64,000 nt of DNA, from assembly GCF_039631355.1 (NCBI RefSeq), contig NZ_JBDIVF010000013.1, positions 14,599-78,598 of the forward strand. The letters run 5' to 3'. The translations under genes and the position numbers were made by a program. The notes beneath the pieces are model-generated. The model ran no database searches. It saw only the letters and a list, made by a program, of their open reading frames with translations, and had not been told where the DNA came from. Source of the DNA: Uliginosibacterium paludis. Lineage in GTDB: Bacteria; Pseudomonadota; Gammaproteobacteria; Burkholderiales; Rhodocyclaceae. Positions 1-8,910 of the stretch are shown here, in pieces (within the stretch, counting starts at the first letter, position 1; every line of letters starts with the position of its first letter).

Positions 1-256
1 CCATGCGGCTGCCGATCAGCAGGGCTTCGAGCTCTTCGGTGCTGAACATCAGCGGCGGCACATCGAGCCGGTAGCGCAGCCGGTAACCCACGCCGGCCTC
101 GCCCTCGATGGGGACACCGGAGAGCGTCAGATCATGGATGTCGCGATACAGCGTGCGCAGCGAAACCTGCAGTGCATCGGCCAGCCATTGCCCGGTCGCA
201 TGGCGCCGGCTGCGCAGCAGCTCGACCAGGCGGAAGAGGCGGTCAGCCCGGCGCAT
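1..256 (-). CDS. YafY/WYL-type HTH transcriptional regulator, N-terminal part
   Basis: Partial gene running off the left edge; the 85 visible residues start MRRADRLFRLVELLRSRR and hold a DeoR-like winged helix with the recognition segment VSLRTLYRDIHDL (about residues 35-47) and GVGYRL at the wing. This is the typical N-terminus of YafY-family regulators, whose WYL ligand-sensing domain would lie outside the window. It is the last gene of a minus-strand operon, and its start overlaps the end of the GNAT gene by 14 nt. It may regulate that operon, but this is inferred from position only. Confidence 0.85.
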   Translation of the reverse strand, partial: MRRADRLFRLVELLRSRRHATGQWLADALQVSLRTLYRDIHDLTLSGVPIEGEAGVGYRLRYRLDVPPLMFSTEELEALLIGSRM

Positions 257-677
257 GCGGGGCTCCGGCGCCGCACAGCGAGATCCGCATCCTGAAATAG
301 GGCAGCCCTTCCTTGTGAAAGCGTGGCCCTTCCTCATGCAGGCCGAAGCGGCGGTAGAAGGCCAGGGCCGATTCGCGCGCATCACACCAGAGGCTTCGGC
401 AGCCGGCCTCGCGCAGCTGATCGAGCAAGTGGCGCAGCACGGCGCTGCCGATGCCGCGGCGCTGATACGCGGCTGCGGTTGCGAACTTGCGCAAGCGGGC
501 CTCGTCGCCATCGATGAAAACCGATGCAACGGAGACCAGCGCTCCGTCGACATGGGCGCCGAAGTGCAGGCCGGCCTCGTCATCATCGAGCTTCATCGCT
601 TCGAGGCTGGCCTCGGGCCAGAGTACCTGCCGGCGCAGGGCGAGCGACGATTGCCAGGGGATGCGGCGGATGTCCAT
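243..677 (-). CDS. GNAT-family N-acetyltransferase
   Basis: 144-residue protein starting MDIRRIPWQSSLALRRQVLWP. It carries the GNAT acetyl-CoA-binding motif A near residues 80-100 (FATAAAYQRRGIGSAVLRHL, with Q-RRGIG) and the later ESALAFYRRFGL segment typical of motif B. Length is normal for a stand-alone GNAT. The substrate cannot be deduced. It sits 10 nt after the cupin gene and overlaps the regulator start, so it is probably translated from a shared mRNA. The frame stays open upstream, but the first 63 residues of that extension are low-complexity Arg/Ser-rich and are probably not translated. Confidence 0.85.
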   Translation of the reverse strand: MDIRRIPWQSSLALRRQVLWPEASLEAMKLDDDEAGLHFGAHVDGALVSVASVFIDGDEARLRKFATAAAYQRRGIGSAVLRHLLDQLREAGCRSLWCDARESALAFYRRFGLHEEGPRFHKEGLPYFRMRISLCGAGAPHAPG

Positions 678-687
678 GAGAAGGCGC

Positions 688-1071
688 TTACGGGAAGATC
701 GGCTGGAACCCGCATGATGGCGGGCTGGCGCGCGGGCCGCAATCCACGGCCTGCCCGCCGGGCTGCTGCTGGCAGACGAGGTAGAGCGCCCGCTCCGGTG
801 CGGCCGGCGCATGCAGGCAACCGGCCGCGATGCGCCGGCTCTGCTGCGGCAGCAGCATCTCGGCACCGAGCATCAGGCGGCCTGTCAGCAGCAGGATCCA
901 CTCCTCACCCTCATGTTGATGGGGTGGCAGGCTGGCGCCCGCCGCCATGTCCACCAGCGACCAGCGGCCGACCGGACGCGTCTCGACCAGTACGGCCATC
1001 CGCACGCCCGTCCAGGGCGTGGGCCGGAAGTCGATCTCGTCCGCCAGGCGGCTGAGCGGCAATGGCTTCAT
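688..1071 (-). CDS. Small cupin-domain protein
   Basis: 127-residue single-domain cupin. The first metal-binding motif is visible as PHQHEGEEWILLLTGRL (about residues 51-67), with His, His, and Glu ligands in the expected spacing; the second, LHAPAAPERALYLV, is shorter and has one clear His. It resembles the ChrR-type cupins that act as small metal-dependent sensors or enzymes; the reaction is unknown. Its ATG overlaps the VOC stop codon (ATGA), which indicates translational coupling. Confidence 0.75.
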   Translation of the reverse strand: MKPLPLSRLADEIDFRPTPWTGVRMAVLVETRPVGRWSLVDMAAGASLPPHQHEGEEWILLLTGRLMLGAEMLLPQQSRRIAAGCLHAPAAPERALYLVCQQQPGGQAVDCGPRASPPSCGFQPIFP

Positions 1072-1433
1072 GCCCGGGGCGCGTGAAGACCGACCACATT
1101 GCCTTCGGTATCCGCAACAAGGGCGATGTGGCCGATTTCATCGCTGATCTTCATCGTCGGCATCACCAGCTTGCCGCCGGCCGCTTCGAGCCGGGCGAGC
1201 ACCGGTGTCAGTGACGCACCGGCGTCGAGATAGATGCGTACGCCATCGGCATGCGGGCGGGCTTCCTTCATGAGCAGCACACAGCCCCGCACATGCTCGC
1301 GCTCGCCGGGCCAGATCGCCATGTCGGGGAAGGCGTCTTCGATCTTGAGGCGGATGCCGAGCAGGGTTTCGTAGAAACGGATGGCGCGATTGAAGTCGGT
1401 GGCGGGGATTTCGAACCAGGTAATGGCGTGCAT
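1068..1433 (-). CDS. VOC-superfamily (glyoxalase/bleomycin-resistance fold) protein
   Basis: 121 residues from MHAITWFEIPATDFNRAIRF. One VOC repeat pair with the characteristic opening WFEIPATDFNRAIRFYETLLG, a predicted metal-ligand Glu in DTEGNVVGLH, and the usual beta-alpha-beta-beta-beta layout. I chose this ATG because AGGGAG lies 7 nt upstream; an earlier in-frame ATG would add ten residues without a ribosome site. First gene of the VOC-cupin-GNAT-regulator operon. The substrate is unknown. Confidence 0.85.
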   Translation of the reverse strand: MHAITWFEIPATDFNRAIRFYETLLGIRLKIEDAFPDMAIWPGEREHVRGCVLLMKEARPHADGVRIYLDAGASLTPVLARLEAAGGKLVMPTMKISDEIGHIALVADTEGNVVGLHAPRA

Positions 1434-1520
1434 GCTGTGCTCCCTGAGCGGTGGTTGGAGCACGCATGCTGCGCCGGGCCTGCTGACAGCGTGGTGTCAG
1501 CAGGCTTTGTCATCCTGCGC

Positions 1521-3845
1521 TCACTTCATGAGTCTGAGCGTCTGCGGCCCGGGGTCCAGCGTGGCGCGGATGCTGCCATCGGCTTCAGCCTGCCACTGGC
1601 GTGCGCCGCTGACCGTCTTCACCGCAAAGCCGGGCCGCAACTGCAGCGTGAGGGCCCGGGGCGCGTCGAGCTGCAGCGTCATCAGCGTGGCGTCACGCTC
1701 GCCCTCCAGACTCAGCGGCGTGTCCGACTCGATGCCGACCGGGCCGGCGAGCCGGGTCGTGTCGACGAGCGCGAAGCGCAGGCGGCCGGTCTGGCGGATG
1801 AAGCTGGCTGCCATGCCCTCGAGCGCCCAGTCCGCCGCCTCGACACGCCTGACCGCTTCGTCGGCGATCAGCACGATGTCGGTGCCAGCGCGCAGCGCAT
1901 GGCCCTGACGGGTCTGGATCAGCTCGGCAGGCGGCGGCGCGGCGTCGTCTTCGCGCGAAGGGCTCAGCAGCACCAGGAAGCGGGTGCCCGGTGCGGCCTC
2001 GCGCGTCTGCGCGGTGAAGTGCCATTCATCCGGCATTTTCTTGCGGTAACTCGAGGCGACCGGCGGCTCGAAGGCGCTGCTCTGGCTGAACTCAAGCTGG
2101 CCGCTGGCGGGCTGCAGGAAGCGCACAGACAGCCGGGCCGATTTCTGCGCGAGGCTCACGCTGTTGTGTGCGGCGTCCGGCTTCATCTCGCTGCGCGCAT
2201 GCAGCCGCCACTGGAATTTCACGGCCGCGGGCGCGCTCGCTTCGTCGAGGATCACGAAGTAGCGGCGATCGACGAAGAACACATGGCGCAGCGCCAGCGT
2301 GGCGTTTGGCGCATAGGCTTCGGTGGCGTCGCCGCTGGCAAAGGAGAAGTGCGCGCCATCGGCAAAGCGGGTGATGCGGCCGCGTGCGCTGGCGTCCTTG
2401 ATGCGCTGGCCTTCGCCACCGAAGAGCAGGGCGTTCTTGGCCTTGGTCTGACGTGTCCAGCCGACGTGGTGAGCGCTGTCGTAGAACTCGCGGTAGCCGG
2501 AGTTGATCGCCAGCGGCTCGCCGAAGGCGTTGAGCACGAAGCTGTTCTGATCCGCAAAGCCGTGGCTCGCCGAGCCCTGCGGACTGGAGCGGAAGCCCAG
2601 CATGATGTCCTGCGCCGCGTCGCCCAGCGCCGAATGCATCATGACCACGCCAATGTCATCAAAGTAGCGGCTCTGCGGCAGCGAGGCGAGGTTCGCTTCC
2701 GGCAGTGCGGCCTGCGCGGTGCGGAAGCGGGCGAGGAAGGCGTCGATGGCGTCGTAGGTGTAGTAGGGGAACTTCGTGGGCGGCTGCTGGGCTAGGCTGC
2801 GCGCGAAGGCAAGCGGATAGGGATCGCGGTTGAGCACCGCGGCTTTCTCGAGGATCAGCGCGATGCTGCCGGTCGGCGCCATGATGTTGGTGAGATCGCC
2901 GAAGAAGGAGCCGCCATAGGGCATCTGGCCATACATCGCGAAGTAGGGTGTGTTGCGCCAGAAGGGGCGCTTGAGCGGCGCATCGAAACCGAGCAGGGCC
3001 ATGCCTTCCAGAAAACGCTGGTGCTGCGTGATGCCGGTGCTCCAGTAGTTCATGCCTTCGGCCCAGCCGCCGGCGTCGCCCCCCCAGACCGGGAACTGGC
3101 GCAGGTAATACTCGTAGCTCCAGGCCAGCCAGCCTGCCGCACGCGGTGATTCGTTCAGCAGCGCGAGGCCGCCCTGGCCCAGCGTGGAGATGAAGCGCAT
3201 CGGGTGGCTCAGCGAGTTGTCCGGTGCGGAGGGTTGCTGCAGGCTGAATTTCGGCTGGATCTGCGCGGCGAGGAGGCTGAGCCGGGCGTCGAGCGCGGCG
3301 CGCACCGTGTCACGCTCGGCGGGGCTCAGGGCATCATGCGCCCAGTCGTATGCAAAGATCATCGGCCGCAGATGCTGGATGAAGAGTTCATCGTTCGTGC
3401 GGTAGGTGTCACGATCGATTTTCCAGCCCGCCAGATGCATCAGCCAGCGCGCGGCTTCGCGGCCCTGGGCCGCATCCTGCGTCAGCAGCCAGGCGAAGGC
3501 GTGGCGCTGCGCCATCACGCCGGCCGCATTCGCCGCTTCGTAGCCCTCGCGCCAGCGCTTCGAGCCTTCCAGGCTGCCGTTCTTCACCGCCTCCGGCTGC
3601 GGGATCAGGGCCGCTTCCTCGGGCGCCGGCAGCATCAGGCCGGCCAAGGGGGCGTTGCCGGCCTGCTGGCTGGCCAGAAAGCTGCGCAGGGCGGGCAGCT
3701 CGTCGGCCCGCAGGAGCAGGCGCGGATGGCTGGCGGGAATTTTCTGCGAGAGTTCGCTGCTGCGGCCGGCAACCAGATCGGCATCGCTGGCGGCGCCGGC
3801 AAAGGCCGACAGGCTCAGGCAACAGAGGGCCAGAAGGATTTTCAT
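1521..3845 (-). CDS. Secreted heparinase II/III-like polysaccharide lyase (DUF4962 type)
   Basis: 774 residues with an N-terminal signal peptide (MKILLALCCLSLSAFAGAAS, cleavage after AGA). An alpha-toroid domain follows, with the WAEGMNYWSTGI helix near residue 265 that carries the catalytic Tyr in PL15/PL17/PL21 enzymes. The central beta domain has ASHGFADQNSFVL (about residue 430), where His, Asp and Asn match the heparinase-II metal and active-site motif, then HHVGWTRQTKAKNALL. Family members cleave uronic-acid polysaccharides such as alginate or glycosaminoglycan-like chains by beta-elimination. No transporter or sulfatase lies beside it, so the substrate is open. Monocistronic, divergent from the DUF4139 gene. 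Confidence 0.82.
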   Translation of the reverse strand: MKILLALCCLSLSAFAGAASDADLVAGRSSELSQKIPASHPRLLLRADELPALRSFLASQQAGNAPLAGLMLPAPEEAALIPQPEAVKNGSLEGSKRWREGYEAANAAGVMAQRHAFAWLLTQDAAQGREAARWLMHLAGWKIDRDTYRTNDELFIQHLRPMIFAYDWAHDALSPAERDTVRAALDARLSLLAAQIQPKFSLQQPSAPDNSLSHPMRFISTLGQGGLALLNESPRAAGWLAWSYEYYLRQFPVWGGDAGGWAEGMNYWSTGITQHQRFLEGMALLGFDAPLKRPFWRNTPYFAMYGQMPYGGSFFGDLTNIMAPTGSIALILEKAAVLNRDPYPLAFARSLAQQPPTKFPYYTYDAIDAFLARFRTAQAALPEANLASLPQSRYFDDIGVVMMHSALGDAAQDIMLGFRSSPQGSASHGFADQNSFVLNAFGEPLAINSGYREFYDSAHHVGWTRQTKAKNALLFGGEGQRIKDASARGRITRFADGAHFSFASGDATEAYAPNATLALRHVFFVDRRYFVILDEASAPAAVKFQWRLHARSEMKPDAAHNSVSLAQKSARLSVRFLQPASGQLEFSQSSAFEPPVASSYRKKMPDEWHFTAQTREAAPGTRFLVLLSPSREDDAAPPPAELIQTRQGHALRAGTDIVLIADEAVRRVEAADWALEGMAASFIRQTGRLRFALVDTTRLAGPVGIESDTPLSLEGERDATLMTLQLDAPRALTLQLRPGFAVKTVSGARQWQAEADGSIRATLDPGPQTLRLMK

Positions 3846-3998
3846 GATGTTCGATACGGAAGGCTTGAGGGAGGGCGGTCTGCATGGCCGGCTTCAACTT
3901 TCTGCACGGCCATCAACCCCGTTCGCCAGTGTCGCCCGTTCAAGGATGGACAACAACACCGGCTTGCCCGGATTCACGCCCCGCGAAAGGAACGCTCC

Positions 3999-5582
3999 AT
4001 GAAATTGCGCGCACTTCCCCTCCTGCTCCTGCTGGCCTTCGGTCAGGCCATGGCAGAGGATGCTTCCCGCATCACGCAGGTCACGCTCTACCCCGGCAGC
4101 GCCACCGTCGAGCGCGCGGCCCGCGTGGCAGCCGGTGCGACCCAGCTCGAAATCGGCGGGCTGCCGACCGGCTTTGATGTGCGCACCCTCCGCCTCGAAT
4201 CCGACACCGGCATCCGCCTGGGGGAATTCAGCGTGCAGGATGTGGCGAGCGCGGACGCGGTCAATCCGCGCCAGGCCGCACTGGAGGCGAAGATCGAGGC
4301 GCTGGACGACCAGCTCGCGAAGCTCGACATCGAGCGCCAGTCCGCCGAGCTCGTGACCGGCTATCTCAAGGGCCTGAGCGAAGGCGGCAAGGGCACGGCG
4401 GTGGACACCCGCAATCTCGCCGCCACGCTGGGCGCGATCCAGCAGGGCGGCAGTGATGCACTCGCCCGGGTGCAGCGCGTCGCCCAGCAGAAGCGCGCTC
4501 TGGAGAAGCAGCGCGAAGCCCTGCTGCGTGATCTGGAGAAAGTGGCGGCTGACAGCCGCGATAGCCGCCGGCTGCTGGTGAGCCTCGCCGCCGAGCGGGC
4601 GGGTGAGGTGCGCCTGAGCTACCAGTTGCGCGGCCCGGGCTGGCAGCCGGTCTATCGTGCCACGCTGGATTCGGCGAGCGGCCGCGTCGAGATCGAGCGC
4701 CAGGCGCTGATCGCGCAGAACAGCGGCGAAGACTGGAGCAAGGTGGCGCTGAAGCTTTCCACCGGCCAGCCGAATGCCGCCACCCAGGGCCAGCCGCCGC
4801 GGCCGTGGAACATCTGGCTGCAGGAGCCCCAACCGGTGCGCCCGCTCGCCAAGGCCATGGCCATGGCGCCGATGGCGGCCCCCGCGCCACCCGCACCGGC
4901 CATGGCGGCAGCCCGCATGGCCGAGTCAGCCGATGCGCCGCTGTTTGAGGTCAGTGAAATGCAATCGGCATTCGCCACCGAATTCCAGGTGCCGGCGCGC
5001 ATCTCGCTGCCTTCTGACGGCCGCCGGGTCACCGTGTCACTCGGCAGGCAACAGCTGCCGATGAAGCTTCGCGTACAGGTGCAGCCGCGTCAGAGCGAAA
5101 CCGCTTTCCTTGTGGCCGCCGGCGAGCGGCCCGAAGGCGTCTGGCTGCCCGGCCAGATCCAGCTCTATCGCGATGGCGGCTATGTGGGCGCCACGCAATG
5201 GTCGGCGCAGGAAGGCGAGCGCTTCGAGCTGCCCTTCGGCCGTGATGATCTGGTGCGGGTGACCAACAAGCCCGGCACCCAGACCAATGCCAGCAGCGGC
5301 CTGATCGAGCAGCGCCAGGAGCGCGGCATCAGCAACGACTACACCATCACCAGCCAGCATCGTCAGCCGATCGAACTGCTGGTTCTGGAAGCCTCGCCGG
5401 TCTCGACCAGCGAACAGGTGAAGGTGGATGCGAAGTTCGTGCCGCAGCCCGATCAGCTCAAGTGGCAGGAGCAGCCCGGCATCGTTGCGTGGTCCCGCAC
5501 GCTGGCGCCGGGCGCCACGCAGAAGTTCAGCGTGAGCTACAGCGTGAGCTGGCCGAAGAATGCAAATGTCATCGGCTTCTGA
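3999..5582 (+). CDS. DUF4140/DUF4139 protein, MuiA-like, secreted
   Basis: 527 residues starting MKLRALPLLLLLAFGQAMAED, a clear signal peptide. DUF4140 comes first (ITQVTLYPGSATVERAARV), then a coiled coil (about residues 95-190), the DUF4139 beta-rich domain (RLSYQLRGPGWQPVYRATL), an Ala/Met/Pro-rich linker near 285-310, and a C-terminal beta sandwich. This is the architecture of proteins annotated mucoidy inhibitor A; their biochemical function is unknown. The start has AAAGGAACG upstream. The frame remains open back to 3204, but that part is antisense to the lyase gene. Confidence 0.85.
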   Translation: MKLRALPLLLLLAFGQAMAEDASRITQVTLYPGSATVERAARVAAGATQLEIGGLPTGFDVRTLRLESDTGIRLGEFSVQDVASADAVNPRQAALEAKIEALDDQLAKLDIERQSAELVTGYLKGLSEGGKGTAVDTRNLAATLGAIQQGGSDALARVQRVAQQKRALEKQREALLRDLEKVAADSRDSRRLLVSLAAERAGEVRLSYQLRGPGWQPVYRATLDSASGRVEIERQALIAQNSGEDWSKVALKLSTGQPNAATQGQPPRPWNIWLQEPQPVRPLAKAMAMAPMAAPAPPAPAMAAARMAESADAPLFEVSEMQSAFATEFQVPARISLPSDGRRVTVSLGRQQLPMKLRVQVQPRQSETAFLVAAGERPEGVWLPGQIQLYRDGGYVGATQWSAQEGERFELPFGRDDLVRVTNKPGTQTNASSGLIEQRQERGISNDYTITSQHRQPIELLVLEASPVSTSEQVKVDAKFVPQPDQLKWQEQPGIVAWSRTLAPGATQKFSVSYSVSWPKNANVIGF

Positions 5583-5605
5583 TTGAGGGCGGGCGCCGCA
5601 CGGTC

Positions 5606-6373
5606 TCAGACCGTGCGCTTGAGCTCCACGATCACCGGTGCATGGTCGGACGGGCGTTCCAGCTTGCGCGGCGCCTTGTCCACCCAGCAGCGCAGCGCCT
5701 GCGGCAGCAGCGGCGCCGAGATCAGGATGTGGTCGATGCGCAGGCCGAAGTTGCGGCGGAAGGCCATCATCCGGTAATCCCACCAGGAATAGATCTTCTC
5801 CGGCTGCTCGAAGAGCCGGAACGCGTCCGAGAGGCCCAGCGCCAGCAGCGCGCGGAAGGCCGCCCGCTCGGGCTCCGAGACATGGATCTCGTCCTTCCAG
5901 TCGGGATGCGCGTCACGCGCTTCCGGCGCGATGTTGAAATCCCCGGTCAGCACCAGCTGCGGATGCTGCTGCAGCTCTTCGCGCACCCAGGCGGTGAGCG
6001 CCGCCAGCCAGCTCATCTTGTAGGCAAACTTTTCCGAGCCGACCGCCTGACCATTCACGAAATAGCCGCAGATCACCCGCACCCCGTCCACCGTGGCGGC
6101 GATGATGCGGCGCTGCTCGTCTTCCAGACCCGGAATGCCGATCTGCACGTCGCGGGCGTCCAGCTTCGACAGGATCGCCACGCCGTTATAGGTCTTCTGC
6201 CCGGAAAACACCGCCTTGTAACCGGCCGCCGCGAGTTCCTCGACCGGAAAGGCCTTGTCCTCGAGCTTCAGCTCCTGCAGGCAGACCACATCCGGCGACT
6301 CGGCCGCCAGCCAGTCGAGCAGATGCGGCAGGCGGACCTTGAGGGAGTTGACGTTCCAGGTGGCGATTTTCAT
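5606..6373 (-). CDS. xthA: Exodeoxyribonuclease III
   Basis: 255 residues, full length. Class II AP endonuclease/exonuclease fold with the catalytic signatures WNVNSLKVR (metal-binding Asn), QELKLED (metal Glu), GDFNIAP (Asp-Asn) and C-terminal RIDHILIS and SDHAPV (catalytic Asp-His). It nicks 5' of abasic sites and degrades 3' ends in base-excision repair. The start codon overlaps the stop of the TPR gene (ATGA), so it is translationally coupled to a gene of unknown function. Confidence 0.96.
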   Translation of the reverse strand: MKIATWNVNSLKVRLPHLLDWLAAESPDVVCLQELKLEDKAFPVEELAAAGYKAVFSGQKTYNGVAILSKLDARDVQIGIPGLEDEQRRIIAATVDGVRVICGYFVNGQAVGSEKFAYKMSWLAALTAWVREELQQHPQLVLTGDFNIAPEARDAHPDWKDEIHVSEPERAAFRALLALGLSDAFRLFEQPEKIYSWWDYRMMAFRRNFGLRIDHILISAPLLPQALRCWVDKAPRKLERPSDHAPVIVELKRTV

Positions 6374-8373
6374 GGGGCGGGGTTCCTTGTCGGGGGGGGT
6401 GTGTCACTGGCGAGGCGTGCCAGCCAGGCCGCATACGCCGGGCTGGCGTCACGGTTCTTGTGTTGCATGAAGCTACTCAATTCTTCTGTCATGCCGAAGA
6501 GAGTCCAGGCGAGCGGTTCGAGCCGCGCTGCCGGGCTGCCGCTCTGCTGGGCATCCTGGATGAGTTGCAGCGTGCGCGCCTTGTATTCGGGCAGCACACT
6601 GGAACCATAGTCCAGCGCCTTGCCCAGCCCCGAGAGATACATGAGCTTGGGCACTTCCACGCTGGGCCAGTGCAGGGCCATGTTGAGCGGCCATTCCAGC
6701 ATGGCGCGCTCGCCCCACATTTCCGAGGAGGGCATGTGCTTGTTGGCGAGCAGGGTCAGCATGAAGGCCTGGCCCAGCTCCGTGAGGTAGGGCGGCATCA
6801 CTTCCGCTGTCGGGTGCAGATAGAAGTCGTCCAGCGGCTGCTCGCGCTTCATGCCGATGCGAGCCAGCAGGCGCTGCTCCAGCTTCAGCACCAGCGCGCC
6901 CAGTTCGGCGTTCGTGGCGTGGCCGCTCTCGGTGGCCTGGCGCTGGCGCGAAGTGCAGTCCCACAGGGAGAGCGAAATCTGCCAGCGGGCGGTTTCGCCT
7001 TCGCCGCTGCAACCCAGTTCCCCGGTCACGAAATACTTCATGGTGGGCGGCACGATGTCGAAGAGCGCATTGCCATCGGTTTCGCCGCCGGAGAGGACCG
7101 GGCCGCCGCCTTCCACCACGAGGATGTAGGTCGAGGCCGCGTAGTCGCTCCAGTAATGTGCCGCCTCCGCCAGATACAGCGGAATGGCGCGGGCGTAACG
7201 CCCCAGATCGTCTTCGCGCTGGGATTCCGCGCGTTCAGAACCGTCCGGCATTTTCGAGAGGGCGAAGAAACCTACTTCAGGTGCGCCTTCCGGCTTCTGC
7301 GCGAAGAGCCAGTCGGCATTGCGCAGGCCGTAGTGCCAGATCGGCTGGGTGATCGCAAGCGTGGTCACCTTCAGCGCGTCCGGATCGATAGGCTTGCCCT
7401 GCGCCGCCTGTTTGCGCATCTCCTGGAAGGCCTGAGCGAACTGGTCGAGGTGCTGCTTGATCGGCGCGAAGCCCAGCGCATACATGCGGCTGAGCAGGGC
7501 TTCGCCTTCATCCACCCTGCCCAGATGCTGGCAGGCGCGCAGCAGGTTCAGGCCTGCCATCGGGTCGTGCCTCTTCTCGTCGAAAGCGGGGCCGACCAGT
7601 TCGAGGATCAGCGGTACCTGGCCGTTGTTGCCAAGATCGCCCGAAATCATCATCAGCGTGCTGCTGTCGTACTGGCTGCCGGCCAGCACTTCGGCATAAA
7701 GCGCCCGCGCCTGATCGACCTCCCCGTGCTCCAGATGATGCCGGGCCAGCCACAGCTGCGCGCGCCAGCTGCCGGGCAGGGCGGCGGCGGTGCGCAGAGC
7801 CTGCAGGTAGCCGGCCTCACCATCGCGCTCGCGCTGGATGGTGGCCCACCAGAGCAGTCCGTTGTCCTGATTCGGGTCTGCCTGCACAGCCTGCCAGAGC
7901 ACTTCATGCGAGCGCGCTTCATCGCCGCGCTCCGCGAACACCTTGGCGAGGTTGGTCAGTAGCGTGCCAGTTTCGCCCGCCTTGCGCATGCCCTCGCGCA
8001 GTGTGACCTCCGCCGCATCGAGCTGGCCATTCTTCATCAGCACAATGCCGTGGATGGTGTAGCTGCGCTCAGGGATATCGTCGATCTCGACAAGGCGTGC
8101 CGCTGCAGGCAGCAGGTCAGAGGCAAAGCCATCATTGAGGCCTGTGATGATCTGGTTATACAGATCGCCTGGTTCGTTCCATTTCTGTTGCAGGGCGGGA
8201 AGAAAGATTTTTTCGCGCCACTCGCTGCGCGTGATTTTCAACTCGCGGCCGTAGGCGTCGTAGGCCGTAATCAGCTCTTCCTTGGCCGGGCTGGCGGGCT
8301 GGGCTGGCGTTTGGGCGGCAGAGGCGGGCGATTCTTTCTTGCCGGTCAGGGCAGAGAGGATGCGTTTGAACAT
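6370..8373 (-). CDS. Tetratricopeptide-repeat protein of unknown function
   Basis: 667 residues, no signal peptide or membrane segment. A charged Pro/Ala-rich start (residues 1-35) precedes a helical repeat region (about 90-310) with TPR-like segments such as the one containing LLTNLAKVFAERGDEARSHE and the following AVQADP. The C-terminal half (about 340-640) is rich in Trp and Tyr and not recognised. It begins 18 nt after the RloB-like gene on the same strand and ends in an ATGA overlap with xthA, so it may be read through from the defence operon. I see no conserved catalytic motif. Confidence 0.7.
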   Translation of the reverse strand: MFKRILSALTGKKESPASAAQTPAQPASPAKEELITAYDAYGRELKITRSEWREKIFLPALQQKWNEPGDLYNQIITGLNDGFASDLLPAAARLVEIDDIPERSYTIHGIVLMKNGQLDAAEVTLREGMRKAGETGTLLTNLAKVFAERGDEARSHEVLWQAVQADPNQDNGLLWWATIQRERDGEAGYLQALRTAAALPGSWRAQLWLARHHLEHGEVDQARALYAEVLAGSQYDSSTLMMISGDLGNNGQVPLILELVGPAFDEKRHDPMAGLNLLRACQHLGRVDEGEALLSRMYALGFAPIKQHLDQFAQAFQEMRKQAAQGKPIDPDALKVTTLAITQPIWHYGLRNADWLFAQKPEGAPEVGFFALSKMPDGSERAESQREDDLGRYARAIPLYLAEAAHYWSDYAASTYILVVEGGGPVLSGGETDGNALFDIVPPTMKYFVTGELGCSGEGETARWQISLSLWDCTSRQRQATESGHATNAELGALVLKLEQRLLARIGMKREQPLDDFYLHPTAEVMPPYLTELGQAFMLTLLANKHMPSSEMWGERAMLEWPLNMALHWPSVEVPKLMYLSGLGKALDYGSSVLPEYKARTLQLIQDAQQSGSPAARLEPLAWTLFGMTEELSSFMQHKNRDASPAYAAWLARLASDTPPPTRNPAP

Positions 8374-8391
8374 GGGATGGCTTTCAGAAAA

Positions 8392-8901
8392 TTACTCTGT
8401 GCTGACGGCTGCAATCAGCGCATCGAGAACCGGAACCTTGCCGCGAGCCCGCTCAAGCACTTCGAGCGGGAAATATTTTGCGTAGTAGCGGAGGTCCGTG
8501 GGGTCTCCCGGAGCATGCTTCTGCAGCTCGTTCTTGCAGGCTGGCGTCAGGTCCGGTGTGTATTGGCCAAGGATCGCCAGCAGCGTCGCTTCGATGGCGG
8601 GCACGGAGACTACTTGCTCGACCTTTGCCGTCCGCAACCACTTGTCTTCGGCTGGCTTCAGCGGAATGTCTGCATCCAGCACTGCGAGCCGATGATCGAA
8701 GTCCGCCGTCTGGGCGACTGATTTCAGCTTGTCGATGATGCCTGCCGGGCCATATCCGTGAGCATTCCTGATGCTGACGGACAAGCGCATGCCGCGCTGG
8801 TAGTAGAGGCTTTTAAGGTGGGTGGCGAAGGCCTCTTCGGTTTCGCCTTCCACCACAATCAGCACGGTCCGGTTGGTCTTGCGTAGCGGGCGCTTTGCCA
8901 T
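8392..8901 (-). CDS. RloB-like (AbiLii-type) Toprim-fold protein
   Basis: 169 residues. Begins with a basic stretch then VLIVVEGETEEAF (about residues 13-25), whose Glu-rich motif is the hallmark of RloB/Toprim-like nucleases, followed by AVLDADIP (73-80), which supplies the Asp pair expected of Toprim metal binding. RloB proteins pair with AAA15 ATPases in anticodon-nuclease-like or abortive-infection systems; in Lactococcus AbiL the two components are AbiLi and AbiLii. Here the gene starts 9 nt after the ATPase stop, which supports one operon. The nuclease role is inferred from the family. Confidence 0.75.
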   Translation of the reverse strand: MAKRPLRKTNRTVLIVVEGETEEAFATHLKSLYYQRGMRLSVSIRNAHGYGPAGIIDKLKSVAQTADFDHRLAVLDADIPLKPAEDKWLRTAKVEQVVSVPAIEATLLAILGQYTPDLTPACKNELQKHAPGDPTDLRYYAKYFPLEVLERARGKVPVLDALIAAVSTE

Positions 8902-8910
8902 GTGCGCGCC

